From: Saururus chinensis
Taxonomy: Eukaryota; Streptophyta; Magnoliopsida; Piperales; Saururaceae
Reading direction: 5' to 3'
DNA: 64,000 nucleotides
NCBI GenBank assembly: GCA_035235625.1
Contig: CP141147.1
Coordinates: forward strand, 23,356,756-23,420,755
Shown here: positions 22,047-34,103 of the stretch, one piece after another
How the letters are laid out: every line of letters begins with the position of its first letter
Numbering within the stretch: position 1 is the first letter of the stretch
Translations under genes and position numbers: made by a program
Notes under the pieces: model-generated
Databases searched by the model: none
What the model was told of the DNA's origin: nothing
The model's input: only the letters and a program-made list of their open reading frames with translations

Positions 22047-23540
22047 CTTATGTATGTATACAATATATTGCGTCTCTTATTGAAGAGGTTTTGCTTACCA
22101 ACACACACAATCAACTTTTTACCCATATTTACTTTTGTTCCCATTGATAGCTTGCATTGCCTTATGTAAGGGTTGGGAAAATCTAACCTGACCTGATTAC
22201 TTGATTTGAACTTAATTAGCCTAACTTTGCACTGGACTATGGGTAAAGTTAGGGTGTAGGAGGCTAATGACCCGTTTTGGATTTAGGGTTGGCTTATGTG
22301 AGTAGCCTTGTCAATTTGATTTTTAATAATATTTTTTTATTAGAATTGGTTTATTTATATTATTATTATAATATTTATTTAGAGTATATTAAATAATATT
22401 TAATCTATTTTGCGGTGTGAGTTATTGAAAGCAGAGTGGGTTGATTTTGAGTGAATAAATATTAAAGGTTTATTTTGTTATTTTTTTTCATAATTGAAGA
22501 AAGATAACACTACACGTTTAAAATCTTTATTGATGGTAACTACAAAAATGTATCAGCGAACTAAATATTATAAATTAATATTATAATATATTTAAATTAT
22601 TTTTTGTGTTTGGTATTTATAAAGAGAAGGTATATAATACAAGTTTAACAAAAAAGAAAAAAGGTAGGGTTGCGGGTATGGCCAATTTTACCCAACTTAG
22701 GTTTTGATTTTCTGCTCGATTTAAAAAGTGACTTCATTTTCAATGTGGGTCGACCTAATTGGACTCAATCGGATTCCGAACTCTAACTTTATGTTTATAT
22801 TTTTTAATATAAAACCATCTTTTTGTAATTTTTGTGCTTTAAATTCTCAACAAGGCAATACCATGTCAGAAAACGTCATCAAATCATCAAATCGGTAAGT
22901 AAATCCATCTTTTGGTGTCTTTAATCCTTTGACTTGTAAATATAGAAATTTATAAATACCATGACTGGTGAAGCCAGCAAGCCCTAGACTAGGGAAGTAT
23001 ACAAAATTTGCAAAAGAAATTATGAACTTACGCCATCGATTCGAGTAGAGACTATGGCTCAAATATCTCCAGGCCGTTGGCCCATAAATTAGAAGGCTTG
23101 GGCCTGATTTTCAAGCCCGTTGTAAATTGGGTTTAGCCGGTTCAATTAGCACTAAAATAAAAGAACGACTGAATATCTTTACGAAGTCTATTCACAGGCG
23201 TTCTTCGTTAGTGGGATGAAACAGGATCCCATCTGTTGAGAGCGTTAGGGGTTGTTTAGGTGCGTAATTATTTAAAAATGAATTGAAATTTTTTAAAATT
23301 AATTTTATCAATTTAGTATATAATTATAATTAAGGTTGGTAATAAAAAATTTGAAATAAATTTACGTAGAATTTTTAATTTTTTTTAATAATTATAACTT
23401 TCTCTCGCAAATCCATGTTCTTAGTATTATTATTAATTTTGTTTAATTTTTATATCTGCCCTCATTCCTCTTAATCAGAATGGAATTGTAGTATAAACCT
23501 TAAGTGAGGGGGTCTTCCTTTGCGCCCCACCGGGGAATTA
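22047..23540. other. AT-rich intergenic DNA with MITE-like patches
   Basis: A patch at about 22160-22320 and its partner near 22680-22790 contain GGGTTGG/CCGAACTCTAAC-type words in inverted arrangement, suggesting a non-autonomous element. Near 23240 GGGGTTGTTTAGGTGCGTAAT opens an AT-rich block resembling plant MITE ends. No supported gene. Confidence 0.3.
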
Positions 23541-23693
23541 ATGGCTTCTAAGAGGCTGAAGGGGAGGGCAATGAGGACGATCGTGCTGAAAGGCACCTTG
23601 CAGGGAGCCATTGATGCAGATAAAAGCCCAAATAGAGTGTCGAGAGAGGGGGGAAGCAAAAGTCCAAATCCCAACTCAAAGGGTTTTCGATAA
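23541..23693 (+). other. Small unassigned open frame (50 codons)
   Basis: MASKRLKGRAMRTIVLKGTL, then QGAIDADKSPNRVSREGG and SKSPNPNSKGFR. The ATGGCT start and basic composition look exon-like. There is no recognised family, no clear splice partner, and an overlapping longer frame on the other strand, so this is weak. Confidence 0.2.
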
Positions 23694-24019
23694 AACTCGT
23701 GTAGTATTTGCAATTTTCTTGACCGTTTTAACAAATTTTTAGTCAATTCTAATAAATAACAGCAAGCGCAGCTAAAAGTCACTAATTTGTGTATGGTTAG
23801 AGGTGGTTTTAGCATAAACAAACACCCAAAAAACTGTGACACAAAGGCAAGGTATGATAACTCCCTGTGTTTAGAGGCTGCCTTTCACATGTCGTTTACT
23901 CCGTGTGTTTGTCACTGTTCAATTAAGCGGCTTCTAGGTCTTTTGCAGCTCATGCAAGAGCTACAGCCACTGTTATGGAAAATACCACAAAGATAACAAA
24001 ATTTGGCTGCACAAGCAAG

Positions 24020-24770
24020 TAGCGTTTAAAAACCGGACTGGCCCGGTTGGCTCCACCGGGTTCAATTACCGGCTAGAAATCTAGGCCGAGTTGTTAGGAT
24101 TACCGGGAAATGTTGACCAAGGTGGATCAACAACCCTGCCAATCAACCGAACAATCAGTCCTGTAGGGTTTTAGCAAAAAAAAACATGAAGGGAAGGAGG
24201 AAGAGCGCAAGGAGCAACATAGGAGTGGCTATGGCTGGGCTCGGGCCATGGCAAGGGAGCAAATCTCCTTCTTTGTTTGCAGCAAGACCTTGGCCGAAAT
24301 TGTAAAAGTGGGGCCTTTCCAAAGCTCCCACAATGGGCGAATTGCGCACGCCTTTACGCCCTTTTTGGTGTCATTTCTAAGGGGAAAGGGGAAGGAGGAA
24401 GGGGGACAAAGGGGCTGCGACCGGGGAGAAGAGAGAGGGGTAGTCAAGGCAGGAGGCTAGTCCGGGGTTGGGTTCATGACCAGGCCGTTGGGAATGAGAG
24501 GGAGGTGAAGAGCAAAGAGGGGAAGGAGTAAGAATGCTGTCCACTGTAGGGTTCGTGGTTGGGCCGGAGGAGAGGGAGTGTGGAAGGGGGAAGAGGCCAA
24601 AGAGAGCCCCGGCATGGGAAGAGGCCAGAGGGTGCCACCATTGGCATGCCGTCGTGGTTGGGACACTGGAGAGGAGAGGGAGTGGAAGGGCGGGTGAAAC
24701 TGGCCCAGAAATTGCCAAGCTCATATAACCTGAACTTTTACGGAGCGAACAAATGAAAAGAGAAAGGTAA
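24020..24770. other. GC/purine-rich block without a supported gene
   Basis: 24030-24170 contains repeated ACCGG words (GGCCCGGTTGG, CACCGGGTTC, TTACCGGCTAG). 24180-24760 is G/A-rich with overlapping open frames on both strands, none recognised. Probably decayed transposon or captured sequence. Confidence 0.3.
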
Positions 24771-25959
24771 AAATAGTCGGCTTTCGTCGCATCTTTACCA
24801 ATGAAAATTACTTTTGGCATTTGCTATAAGTAACAAACAAGCAATTGCTCCCAGTTTGACAGGCTCAACCAATATCAAGGTCAAAATAGCAGCTACCAAT
24901 GACAAATGAACAACTAACACTGTTATGCAAATGCTGGTGAAAGAACCTAGTCTATCAAGAAATATACATTTGAGATGCAGATGGAAATATATCCGCTTCT
25001 TACTACATTCCATCCCATAAATATATAGCTGCTTCTCCATGTTGGAGACACTCTCCATGTGGGCCTTATGGCATAGTCCCAACCACCTCAATTAGTTAGT
25101 TCCTCTATTTGGGAGGTACATACATGAAACATCAGATCCATCTTTTTCCCACCTAAAAGAAGAGACAATAATTTCACAACCGATTGAGATTATCAACCCA
25201 TTACAACATAATAAAAAACAAGATGCTCAGGAACATGTATAACTATTAGATAATATTTATTTTTGTCGAGTTTTGAATTTATTAAAATAAGCTTTCTCGA
25301 ACCCGTCTATTTTTGTTGACAAAATCACTCAAATCAACAATCATCATATCAACATCATCAGTTTCCACCTTATCCCAAACATTTGGGTCCGGGAGCTCTA
25401 TCCTGGACCATTTCAGCCTTCAAGTAATGATTTTTTATTTTCGCTCAGTTTAAAGTACCGAATCTTATTTCGCCTTTTCAGAAATAATCTTTCATTTATT
25501 CAGTTTAGGGAAGTTAAAGAAGTAAATATTGTACTTACGATTACTATAGGCTTTAAATAAGAATAAACTTTTCTAGTGACGGATAAAGCACAAAATTACT
25601 ATACACCCACAGCATAAACTTGATCCAGCTTCAACAAAAACCCATGTGGTTCTGACAACTTTTATGAGTGTCTGCAACATTATACCAACAAAAAGTTGAG
25701 ATGATCTTGCCTTTTCCATTCATGTAGTAAAAGTTCAATTACGAGCTAGCAAGAAAGAGAGAAAAATCATTCTAACCACCAAAACAACAGGAAGATTTTT
25801 AAGGTACTGCATGCTTAGGGGACGAAAGCAACAGAAAAAGAGAAAGAACGCAAAAAATAAAAAAGATAAAAAATTACACTTACCCCTGTTAACTGCCCTA
25901 GGCATCTGACTTTTTCATGTTTGCTTCTCTTTTTCGAAAATTTTGTAAGGCTCGTCAAG

Positions 25960-25965
25960 TTTATT
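25960..25965 (-). terminator. Poly(A) signal candidate of the renalase-like gene
   Basis: AATAAA on the - strand about 115 bases after the stop codon at 26080-26082, a plausible position for plant 3'-end formation. Confidence 0.5.
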
Positions 25966-26079
25966 TAATATTTAGCACAACCAGTAGCTTCAGTCTCCAT
26001 CTTGAAATCTTTGGCCAGGAAATGGACCTAGCAACCCAATAGCCCTCACTGTGAATAATCTTCTCAACCGCATGCAACA

Positions 26080-29000
26080 TTATGTGAAAGTTGCACAAAT
26101 CTTGGCCTCAGAATCTTGCTTCTGGATATCCACATAGGGAAATTGCCCAATGTCAGACCCAACAATTGGCTGGAACTCATTATGCAAACCAACTGCAAAG
26201 TCATCTGGGTGAGCTCCACCACTTTGCAGGTAATCAGCAACCTGCAGTAAAATGGCCAATCAGATAGATAAACATGAGATTTAGGGCATTATTTGAAACT
26301 TGTGCAGAAGCATTGTGTGATTTTATACATTATAATATTGGATGCCATTAACTCTTGTAAATGACTTTAAAAAGGAGGATGAAAGAAAGCTGAAATACAT
26401 GGTTGGCCATTGCACTGCCACTTAAGACTGCAGCTTCCAAGCTGGATCCCAGCAACCAATCACCACATATTCCAGCTCGCCCTTGAGGATCAAAGATGAA
26501 GGGGATTCCAGGAGTATTTGTTGGAAGAGCTGCACCCCTGCATTTTTCAGGAGGCAATAGTGCAATTACAGAAACCAACAGTAACTGCAATTGTAAAAAA
26601 TCAACTTTATGTCTAGGCACATACCACAGCTGCACACGAGAATAAAATGGCTGCTGAAGTGAACCTTTGGGTAAGCCAAGAGCAATCTCAACACCCTCTA
26701 GCATGCTTTCCTTTACTTTCGCAGCTGTGACACTAGGAATATTTTCCTGATGGAACCCTAATATATCAATCACAACTTTGGGGAAGAGGAAAAGCATGAA
26801 AAGCTTGTCTTAGTACTGAAGTCTCAGATAAAAATATATCTAAATAAGGTAATATACAACCTGAGGAACTTTATTTCGTCTCCCAAAAGCAGCAGTGCTG
26901 AAAAACGTCCAACAATGTGGCTCACCACTCTGGAAAGGAAGTAGTTTTCTGGTGTTATTTGCCATCCACGATACAGAATCAATCCCTTTTACAAATGCCC
27001 CCTCAAATGGTGTTTCAGGGGTTGGACATTGAATAGGAAGAGGGTCTTCAAATGCAGCAAGAAGGGCCCAGATAGAACTCAACTCCAGCTTCTATGCACA
27101 CCAACAAAAGGATGAGGTTATAACACAAAACTTCATCTAGATTCAAATGAATAAATTCAAAGGAAGACACTTCTTCTGAAACATTTTGAATGATACATCA
27201 TGGCATGCACCTTCATTTGTCTAGCAATCAGTGGTAAGCCAGATGACGACAGTAAACGATTTGCACATTTCCCTGTACATAAACCAAATTTTTAATGTTA
27301 AAAGAAAAAAAATAAATAGAATCAGCTAAAGAAGCAATGTCGTTGCTTCTTGCAGCAATGACATTAGACTTTTGAAATAAATATGGATGGGGAAGCTCAA
27401 ACAAGCACCTTGGATTTTAATTATCAGCATATCTACAAAACAATTCACTATAGCTACAAAGCGTAAAATCATGAGCCTAGTGGTGCAGATCGTAACGATA
27501 TTCTATGTAGCTTTGAAGCTACAAAGCATAACACAGTTCACTATAGCTACAAAGCCCCTCGTGGCAAATTAGCAACCAAGGGACTGAAGACGTTCACAGT
27601 TCTGTGAAATCAAAAAGGACATCATAACTTCTTTTTTCTTCCAACTAAGAAAATTGCATATAATTGGATTAGGTCAAGATGTATGTCTTATAGCACATTA
27701 ATCTGCGATAGCATAGAAGGAGAAAGAGCTACTCCACACCCAAGAAACATGAGACTTTGTTCATGACAGTAGGTACTAATGATGTAGGAGTATATGTTAT
27801 AAATCAGCAAATTTTAGCGCAAAAATTTGTGTAATGTGTCATACCATTGTGTGCGATGATGATAGCATCAAACTTGCCACGAGGTTTTCCATTCTCGCTC
27901 AGATGCCATGATCCATTAAATGGCTCAAGTTTACTTATCCAACACGGTCTAATTATCTCAACCAAATTGGTCTGCAGTAAAAGTGGTATTTTGTAAGGAA
28001 GATGTGTGGAGCTGTCAGAATTAAATAATAAGCACTTGCAATTTATATTTCCACATTTCATGATAAGTAACAAATGAAGAGCATAACCAAATTTTTTTAA
28101 AAAAAAACTAATCCGTAGACCTAGAACATGTGATCAATGATGTAAAAGAAATAAACAAAACCACAAAGAATCAAAATGGTCTCACGTTTTAGATACAATA
28201 TACAATAGTTCAAGAAAATTTCTTGCCAGAAAGAGGAAGCTTCAAATATAAATCAACTGAATCATTGGTATTATATACTTAAATGTTTTACTACACTTCT
28301 AGATATAACAAAAGGTCAAACGACAAAATAGTATTCTTAACCAACCAAAATGCCATTGAAAATGGCATATGAAATTTGATATAACGCAATGCTTAGCTTT
28401 CCTTGTAAACTACCATCATTATTTACCAGTTACCACAAAGAAAGAGAAATAACTTTGTTTCATTCAACCACGAAACAACTTTGTTTCATCAGTCATCATA
28501 AGACCCTTTCCATCATATCACCAAGTAGTACAACGAAATCAACAGGTATAATTTCTCTCATCCCTCTCTTATAACCATTGCTGAAGAAGTATATATTAAG
28601 ACAATGCTATTCAATAAGAGCTAAAATAAAACCACCTGAGAAATGATTGAATCTGCAAGCGGGCGCATTCCATTTGCACCTATATATCTTGTAGATGAGG
28701 AGGGGATCTGAACAAAATGTCCACCAGCGCTTAGCTCTCCAATAGGCCCTCTCCACCCTCGGACCAATCCTTGCTCTACCCATCGATCCACCAACTCACG
28801 AAACTGAGAATCCGATACAGTGAAAAATTGTGCTGCATGGTCGAAAATCAGCGACGGAGGATCGATGATTCTTGTCCCCATCCTCCCTCCCAATCCATGC
28901 ATCCCCTAAACCTCAGTCAAAACATACGAGGAGCAAAGTCATTCTCATTATTCCACTTTTCACCTCAAAAATTTCTCCTCAAAAGCAGACACCAAAAGTA

Positions 29001-29606
29001 AAATCACTTAATACAAAATGACTAAGTTTAAGATTAATCCCACAGATACCCAACTCAGATACTTCCAGGTTTATATTCAAATACTACTGTGAAGCTCAGA
29101 CCCTTGGAATGTAGAACAGTTTTCAAATTATGTTACAACAAGAAAATTACAAACATAGAAACAAAAACCATGTTTTTAATCTTCACTTGATTGCTAAAAA
29201 TAAGCCGTAGGACATAATAAGCATTGTTGCAGCAAAATATACTGCAAAAACTCACAGTGTCAAAGACAGTGGACCGAATTCCCCTCTTCTCCAGGTAAAG
29301 AGCGCAGACAAGGCCCGACATCCCGCCGCCGACGATTCCCACAATTGGGTCGTCGGAGATCGGGGTGGTGAAGACAAGCTGCTCCTGCATGAAGGTCTTC
29401 TTGATGGCAGACCTCCGAGAAGACCCATGGAAGCGCCTCCTGGTGGGTTTGCCCGGGGTGGGTCTGTTTCTACTGGGATTCTCCGCCTGGCAAACTGGGG
29501 CCTTAAGGGTCCTGCAGAGGGAGAATGGCGAGATGGCGATTGGAAGGTGGGGAGGTCTGAATGGTCGAAGGAATGAAGAAGAAGGGAGGGTGGCTGCAGA
29601 GGCCAT
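26080..29606 (-). CDS. Renalase-like FAD/NAD(P)-binding amine-oxidase family protein, probably plastid-targeted
   Basis: Eight exons with consistent GT-AG junctions and phases: 29606-29256, 28905-28636, 27971-27845, 27272-27211, 27091-26861, 26746-26625, 26537-26399 and 26241-26080, giving 487 residues. The first about 45 residues (MASAATLPSSSFLRPFRPPH...) are Ser/Pro/Arg-rich with few acids, like a chloroplast transit peptide. A Rossmann dinucleotide fold follows (IVGIVGGGMSGLVCALYLEK, then GIRSTVFDTG). Next is the family hallmark GLGGRMGTR, then FDHAAQFFTVSD. The C-terminal FAD motif is GICGDWLLGSSLEAAVLSG. The gene resembles plant 'FAD/NAD(P)-binding oxidoreductase' proteins related to renalase and bacterial amine oxidases; the substrate in plants is unknown to me. 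In-frame upstream ATGs at 29615 and 29699 are alternatives; I chose 29606 for its MASA start and ATGGCC context. No disruption is seen. Confidence 0.92.
27425..27560. repeat. Repeats in intron 3 of the renalase-like gene
   Basis: CACTATAGCTACAAAGC occurs twice (about 27446 and 27540), with a partial inverted/direct copy between them (GTAGCTTTGAAGCTACAAAGC). Probably a small insertion in the intron. Confidence 0.6.
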
Positions 29607-29859
29607 GACCAGCATGGTCAGTGTTGGTTGGTTCGTTTTCAGAGAATGCTGAAATTTTTTGGTGGGAAAGATAATGGACTGTGGTTTTGGACATACCATG
29701 AGCGAATTGTGGTAAGATTCTATCCATTCCGCTATAATTACCGGAATCTAGCTGGGTGCGCGTAGAAGGAAAGCGAAATTACAAATTTATTTAGAAAGTT
29801 GATTTTAGGTTATTTTTATTTAAAATTGATAAAAATTATCGAATCACTTGGTGAGATAA

Positions 29860-30030
29860 TTTTTTGAATCTAAGGACTTGTTTGGGTACGGAATTGTGAG
29901 AAAATTTCGACGATTCTATCGTAATTCAGCATTGAATCGTTGTAATCTTATTTGGGTAATGAATCATAATGGAAATAAAAATTCGGCCAATCGTGTTTTC
30001 GTCTTGAATCACCGAATCTTCTTGTGAGGA
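29860..30030. repeat. MITE-like AT-rich block upstream of the renalase-like gene
   Basis: GACTTGTTTGGGTACGGAATTG at 29875 (words partly repeated as TTATTTGGGTAATGAATC at 29948) resembles the opening of small plant elements (compare GTTGTTTAGGTGCG at 23250). Ends not defined. Confidence 0.35.
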
Positions 30031-30640
30031 GATTTGGTCGATTATGTAAAAATGCGTAAAATTGGAAACACGTGTTATCACGTATTTTCGGTCATTACCC
30101 CTCACCCCCTCGCAAATGATTCACCTATCTTGTTTCTACTTTCAGTCGTTCCATTTCATAGATCGTCTCCAGGCCTTTACCCGGTGCTCTACAGCTCGCC
30201 CGACGCGGTACTTCTGCAAATCCTGGCCTTTACCCCTCACTTCGTGATGACATGATCTTCCATCTTCCCAAACTCCACCCCCATATTGTCTTCCTCCGCA
30301 GTCAACAAGCTCCAGTCACGAGCAGCCATCCACTGCCTACTTCCACCATCTCCCTCTTCCGAAGCTCCTGTCCGGCATATGCTTCCCCCATCTCTGAGCA
30401 CCTACCCTACGGAACTGCATCTCTCTCAGCACAACATATCTCCAAATTGCCCACAATTCCTTCTAGTCGTCTCTTCGGCATCTCAACCAGCGGTGCCCTT
30501 CTGCAAGGCAAAGCAATTTGATCTTCTTCCAAAACGCCTCGATCTGATTTCTTCCAGAACGGTAAAGCCATTAATTTTTCCTTTTCTTCTCTTAAATTCA
30601 TTTTTTTCTTTTATTGCTTGCTTGTTTTGGCCTTTGTAGA
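30031..30640. other. C-rich, leader-like region without a supported coding gene
   Basis: Pyrimidine-rich sequence ending in a plausible donor (AACGGTAAAG near 30561). Overlapping open frames (30252-30521, 30286-30639) have no recognisable domain. It could be a 5' UTR exon of an unrecognised or non-coding transcript on the + strand. Confidence 0.25.
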
Positions 30641-30643
30641 AGA

Positions 30644-31462
30644 CGAATAGGCGATTCCCCCAAATATCTATGCCATGTAAAAACTGAATTTTTTTTTATC
30701 TAATCTACATACGATTTTACATCCATCTTCAACATAAATAGTTTAATTTCATCAGTCAATCTTCCAAAACAAGTTTGAATTTCACTGACGCCATTAATGG
30801 GGTTCTTCTCCATTGTGTTCCTCGTTACAAGTTCGCCCGTTTGATTTCTTTCTTGTTTAGATGTTTGAAACTTGTTATTCGTTCCCGTGGAAGCATTTTC
30901 CTTGCTATGACATTGTCATGTCTATCAATTAGGGTTTGGAATTTTGGATTACTTTGATTGATGTTCATTTTTTTTTTGTTTCTTGCGTCGTTGAATTACG
31001 TAATAGATTAGATGGTGCAGTTCGGAGGTTGCAGTTAAAAAATAAGTTCTTTTTGTTTTTTGTCATAGGGCGTAATGTTGATTATTTTGCTGCTGGCTCG
31101 ATTTCGTGAAGTTGATCCACAAAGTAAAAGTTTGCTGCTGGCTCGATTATTTTGCTATTGGCTCAATTTTTTTGTTGTTGGCTCGATTTTGAGGTTCAAT
31201 TCAATGAGGGTGGGAGTGTTGTACCTGATTTTTCATTATTTTGCTCTATCTGTGTTGTCTATCATCTTCATGTTTTTATGAAATTCAGTACATCTGGAGT
31301 AGGGATTGAAACTTGACGATGGCAGAAGATGTCAGCGACCTTGAATGCCATTGAAGTTGAAACTATATGATGTTTATAGCTAACGACCCGATGATGAATA
31401 GGCGATTCCCCCAAATATCTATGCCATGTAAAAATCAATTTTTTTTATCTTATCTGCATATG
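30644..31462. repeat. Pair of about 72-bp direct repeats 748 bases apart, plus short repeats between
   Basis: The block at 30644 (GACGAATAGGCGATTCCCCC, then AAATATCTATGCCATGTAAA) recurs at 31392 in the same orientation and continues into TTTTTTTTATCT.ATCT. Between them 'GCTGCTGGCTCGATTT'-type units repeat at about 31087, 31135 and 31158-31190. Partial duplication or decayed element. Confidence 0.75.
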
Positions 31463-32580
31463 ATTTGGATTCAAAAGACCCATTTTTTTTATTTCTTCAT
31501 AAACAACCCTCAGCGATCAACGTTTTGTTTTGTTTTTCCATCATATATGGCTGATTGTTATCAAATTCATGTTAAACATTAGGAAACTCTCAACTTCTTA
31601 TTTTAAAATTTAAAATATTATTATTTTTTAATTACTACTTCTTATATCAATTTAAGTATTAAAAAATGTTCATATAGGTGAGACCCATATTAAAAGTTCA
31701 AAATTATCGAATCTTATTTAATAAGACTCAAATTTAAGAACACAACAATACCAAGAACATAAATATCCAAATTCGGGAGAGAGACTTATAATATTTTAAA
31801 TTTTAAAAAATATATTCAATGGTAAATTTTTAATATTAATTTTAAAAAATTCTACTTCTGTTTCTAAAAAATTCACACTCAAACAACTCCAAATTTACCT
31901 CATTTTGTTGTGAAAAAAGGTGTGAAGGCCGAAGAACATTAGAGAGGACAAGGGGAGGGACCCCAACCCAAACAAAAGTCCCATGTACCCAGACCAAAAA
32001 AGCATTGCAATGAAGACATTGCATGATTTTAATTTAGAATTTATTGTAGACAATTTGGTGATTTTAGGTCCAAAATGTTATTAGTTGTTTAGTGAGTTTT
32101 ATGTGTGTTCCTATTTAAAATTAGGGTTGGAATGTAAATATTTTTTGCCCACTAGCACCCCCGATAAGCTCCACCACCAACTCCACCTTCTCTTTTCCTC
32201 TACTTCCATTGCCGATGGTTCCAACAAGCTCTACTCTTACTACGTTTCCGACTTCATGCCCTTCCCCCCTCATCATCTGTCATTATTGACACCACTAACT
32301 AGCTCCACCTTGCCTCTTGCAACCACCATGGCACCACCTTCTGCAACTTCCCTCTTGTTTTATTTTTTTATTCATGTTCCCCATTACCTTCTTTTGTTTT
32401 TGCTTGGTGCATATTTGTAAAAAACCAAATTGATTCAAGGATATGTTCCTCCCCATCTTTTGTTTTTGTTTGATGTATATTTGTAAATAATCAAATAGAT
32501 TTTTTGATGTATATTTGTAAATAATCAAATAGATTTTTATACTTTATAGAGTTCTATCACAAAAGAGTCAAAGAGGAAGA
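31463..32580. other. AT-rich, no supported gene
   Basis: Includes a C-rich patch (32145-32345) with chance frames and a short tandem duplication (TTTGATGTATATTTGTAAATAATCAAATAGAT-like words, period about 35) at about 32468-32536. Nothing else recognised. Confidence 0.4.
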
Positions 32581-32639
32581 TTGCTAGAATATATGAGTTG
32601 TGTATATTGTATTGACTTAATTTTGATAATCAAAACTAT

Positions 32640-33400
32640 GTCATTATGTCACCATGTGTTTTCTTTTAAATCTAGAAAAATTGAGTTGATTAGTGATGAG
32701 TCAGTCACGTATCGGACTTGAAAAAATGGAACAATTTATTATTTTAGAGATTCAAGGCAAGAGTGATTGAAGATTTTAATGGTCATATAGGTATCAAATA
32801 ACACACATGGTTCACGTAGAATAAAATAAACAATATATGAGTGAAAGATAGTTGGGATATTAAATCGCATAAAATTACAAAATGTTCTTGAGCTATTGAT
32901 AGGGTGTTCGTGAGAGATCGATCGGTCTTATCAGTAGATGGTGGATTTAATCATGATTAATGTATATAGTGAGCAATTAATTAGTAGTCCCAAGCGGAAG
33001 GTGAGAATAGGTTAAGTGATTGATTGGGGCTTATGCAATTTTACTTAATTTATGCATTCTGATTAGAAATTGATTCCTAATTAAACAAAAAATTCTGATA
33101 AAAAACTATATATAAACCTACTAGAGCTACAAAATAAAAGAGAATAGAGAAGAAAATTCGAAAAAATAGAGAATTTAGAGAAATGATTATTGAGAGAGAA
33201 AAATGTGAGATTTCTCTAGTTGAATTTTTCTACACCTTTGTGTTTTGAGTGTTTATTTTAATTAAATGTGAGAGCTTCATTCATTAAAGTTCTATGAATT
33301 ATGGAGTGAGTTTTGTGAATTAGAGTGAACTACACATAGCACAACCATCACACATGAAAGATCAACAAGTCAAACTTGAAGTTAAAAATGGATATGAAGT
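32640..33400 (+). mobile_element. LTR-like segment with a TATA box and an upstream CGATCGATC motif
   Basis: AGAGATCGATCGGTC at about 32925 is followed about 180 bases on by CTATATATAAACC (33106), then a purine-rich leader (AGAGAATAGAGAAG) and TTTCTCTAGTTGAATTTTTC. The same order is seen at other LTR-type pieces here. No LTR termini or internal genes were identified. Confidence 0.35.
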
Positions 33401-34098
33401 AGATGAAGATGGACATTGATTAAATGTTTGAGAGGGGAAGAGTGCTACTAAAAAGAGAGAAACGGACGTTTGAAAGTATCGAATGGAGCTGACAGCCATT
33501 GGGATCTAGAAGGGGTTTTTAGTTATGGTAACGCTTTAGTCTATAAGTTTTTTATTCTTAGTACATTGGTTTAATCAACCTCGAGTGGTGGCGTGGTTTT
33601 TCCCGATTTTGGTTTCCACGAAAAAAATTCACTTCTGTACTTTGATATTAAGAAGAATTTGAAAGATTAAATTGGTAAAAAGTAGATCAATTTCATGCAT
33701 AATTAAAAAAGGTAACAACTTATAGTCCTTATTAATTTTATTGGCTAAGAGCATTTTGGTAATTCTTAGAGGGAAGTATCTTAAACTTACAACATTCAAA
33801 AGTAACATGATCATACACATTACTCACATAGTGCTACAGAGTGAAAATTTAGATGAATTTTCTTTTGGTAGTTTAATTTTGAGAGTGAAATTTTGTTGTT
33901 GAGATAAAATAGACCATAATGAGAGTTTAAATTTGACCCTTGACCATTAGGGGTAGAGGCGAAACTTTTCTATTTTAGCTGGGAATACGGGGTTGTGCAA
34001 TTGACATAGTCAACCCTGCTAAAAGAAACATTAGCACCCTAACTAAAGGTTGGGGAAAGGGAAAACAAAGCACCACTTAATCAAAGGGTTCACTTTTG
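33401..34098. other. No supported gene
   Basis: AT-rich sequence up to the target duplication of the solo LTR at 34104. Confidence 0.45.
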
Positions 34099-34103
34099 GT
34101 TAC

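Noticed and set aside
24377-24820. 147-codon frame on the - strand
   Set aside because: Purine-rich strand gives open Pro/Ser/Leu frames on the complement; competing frames on the + strand, no homology recognised.
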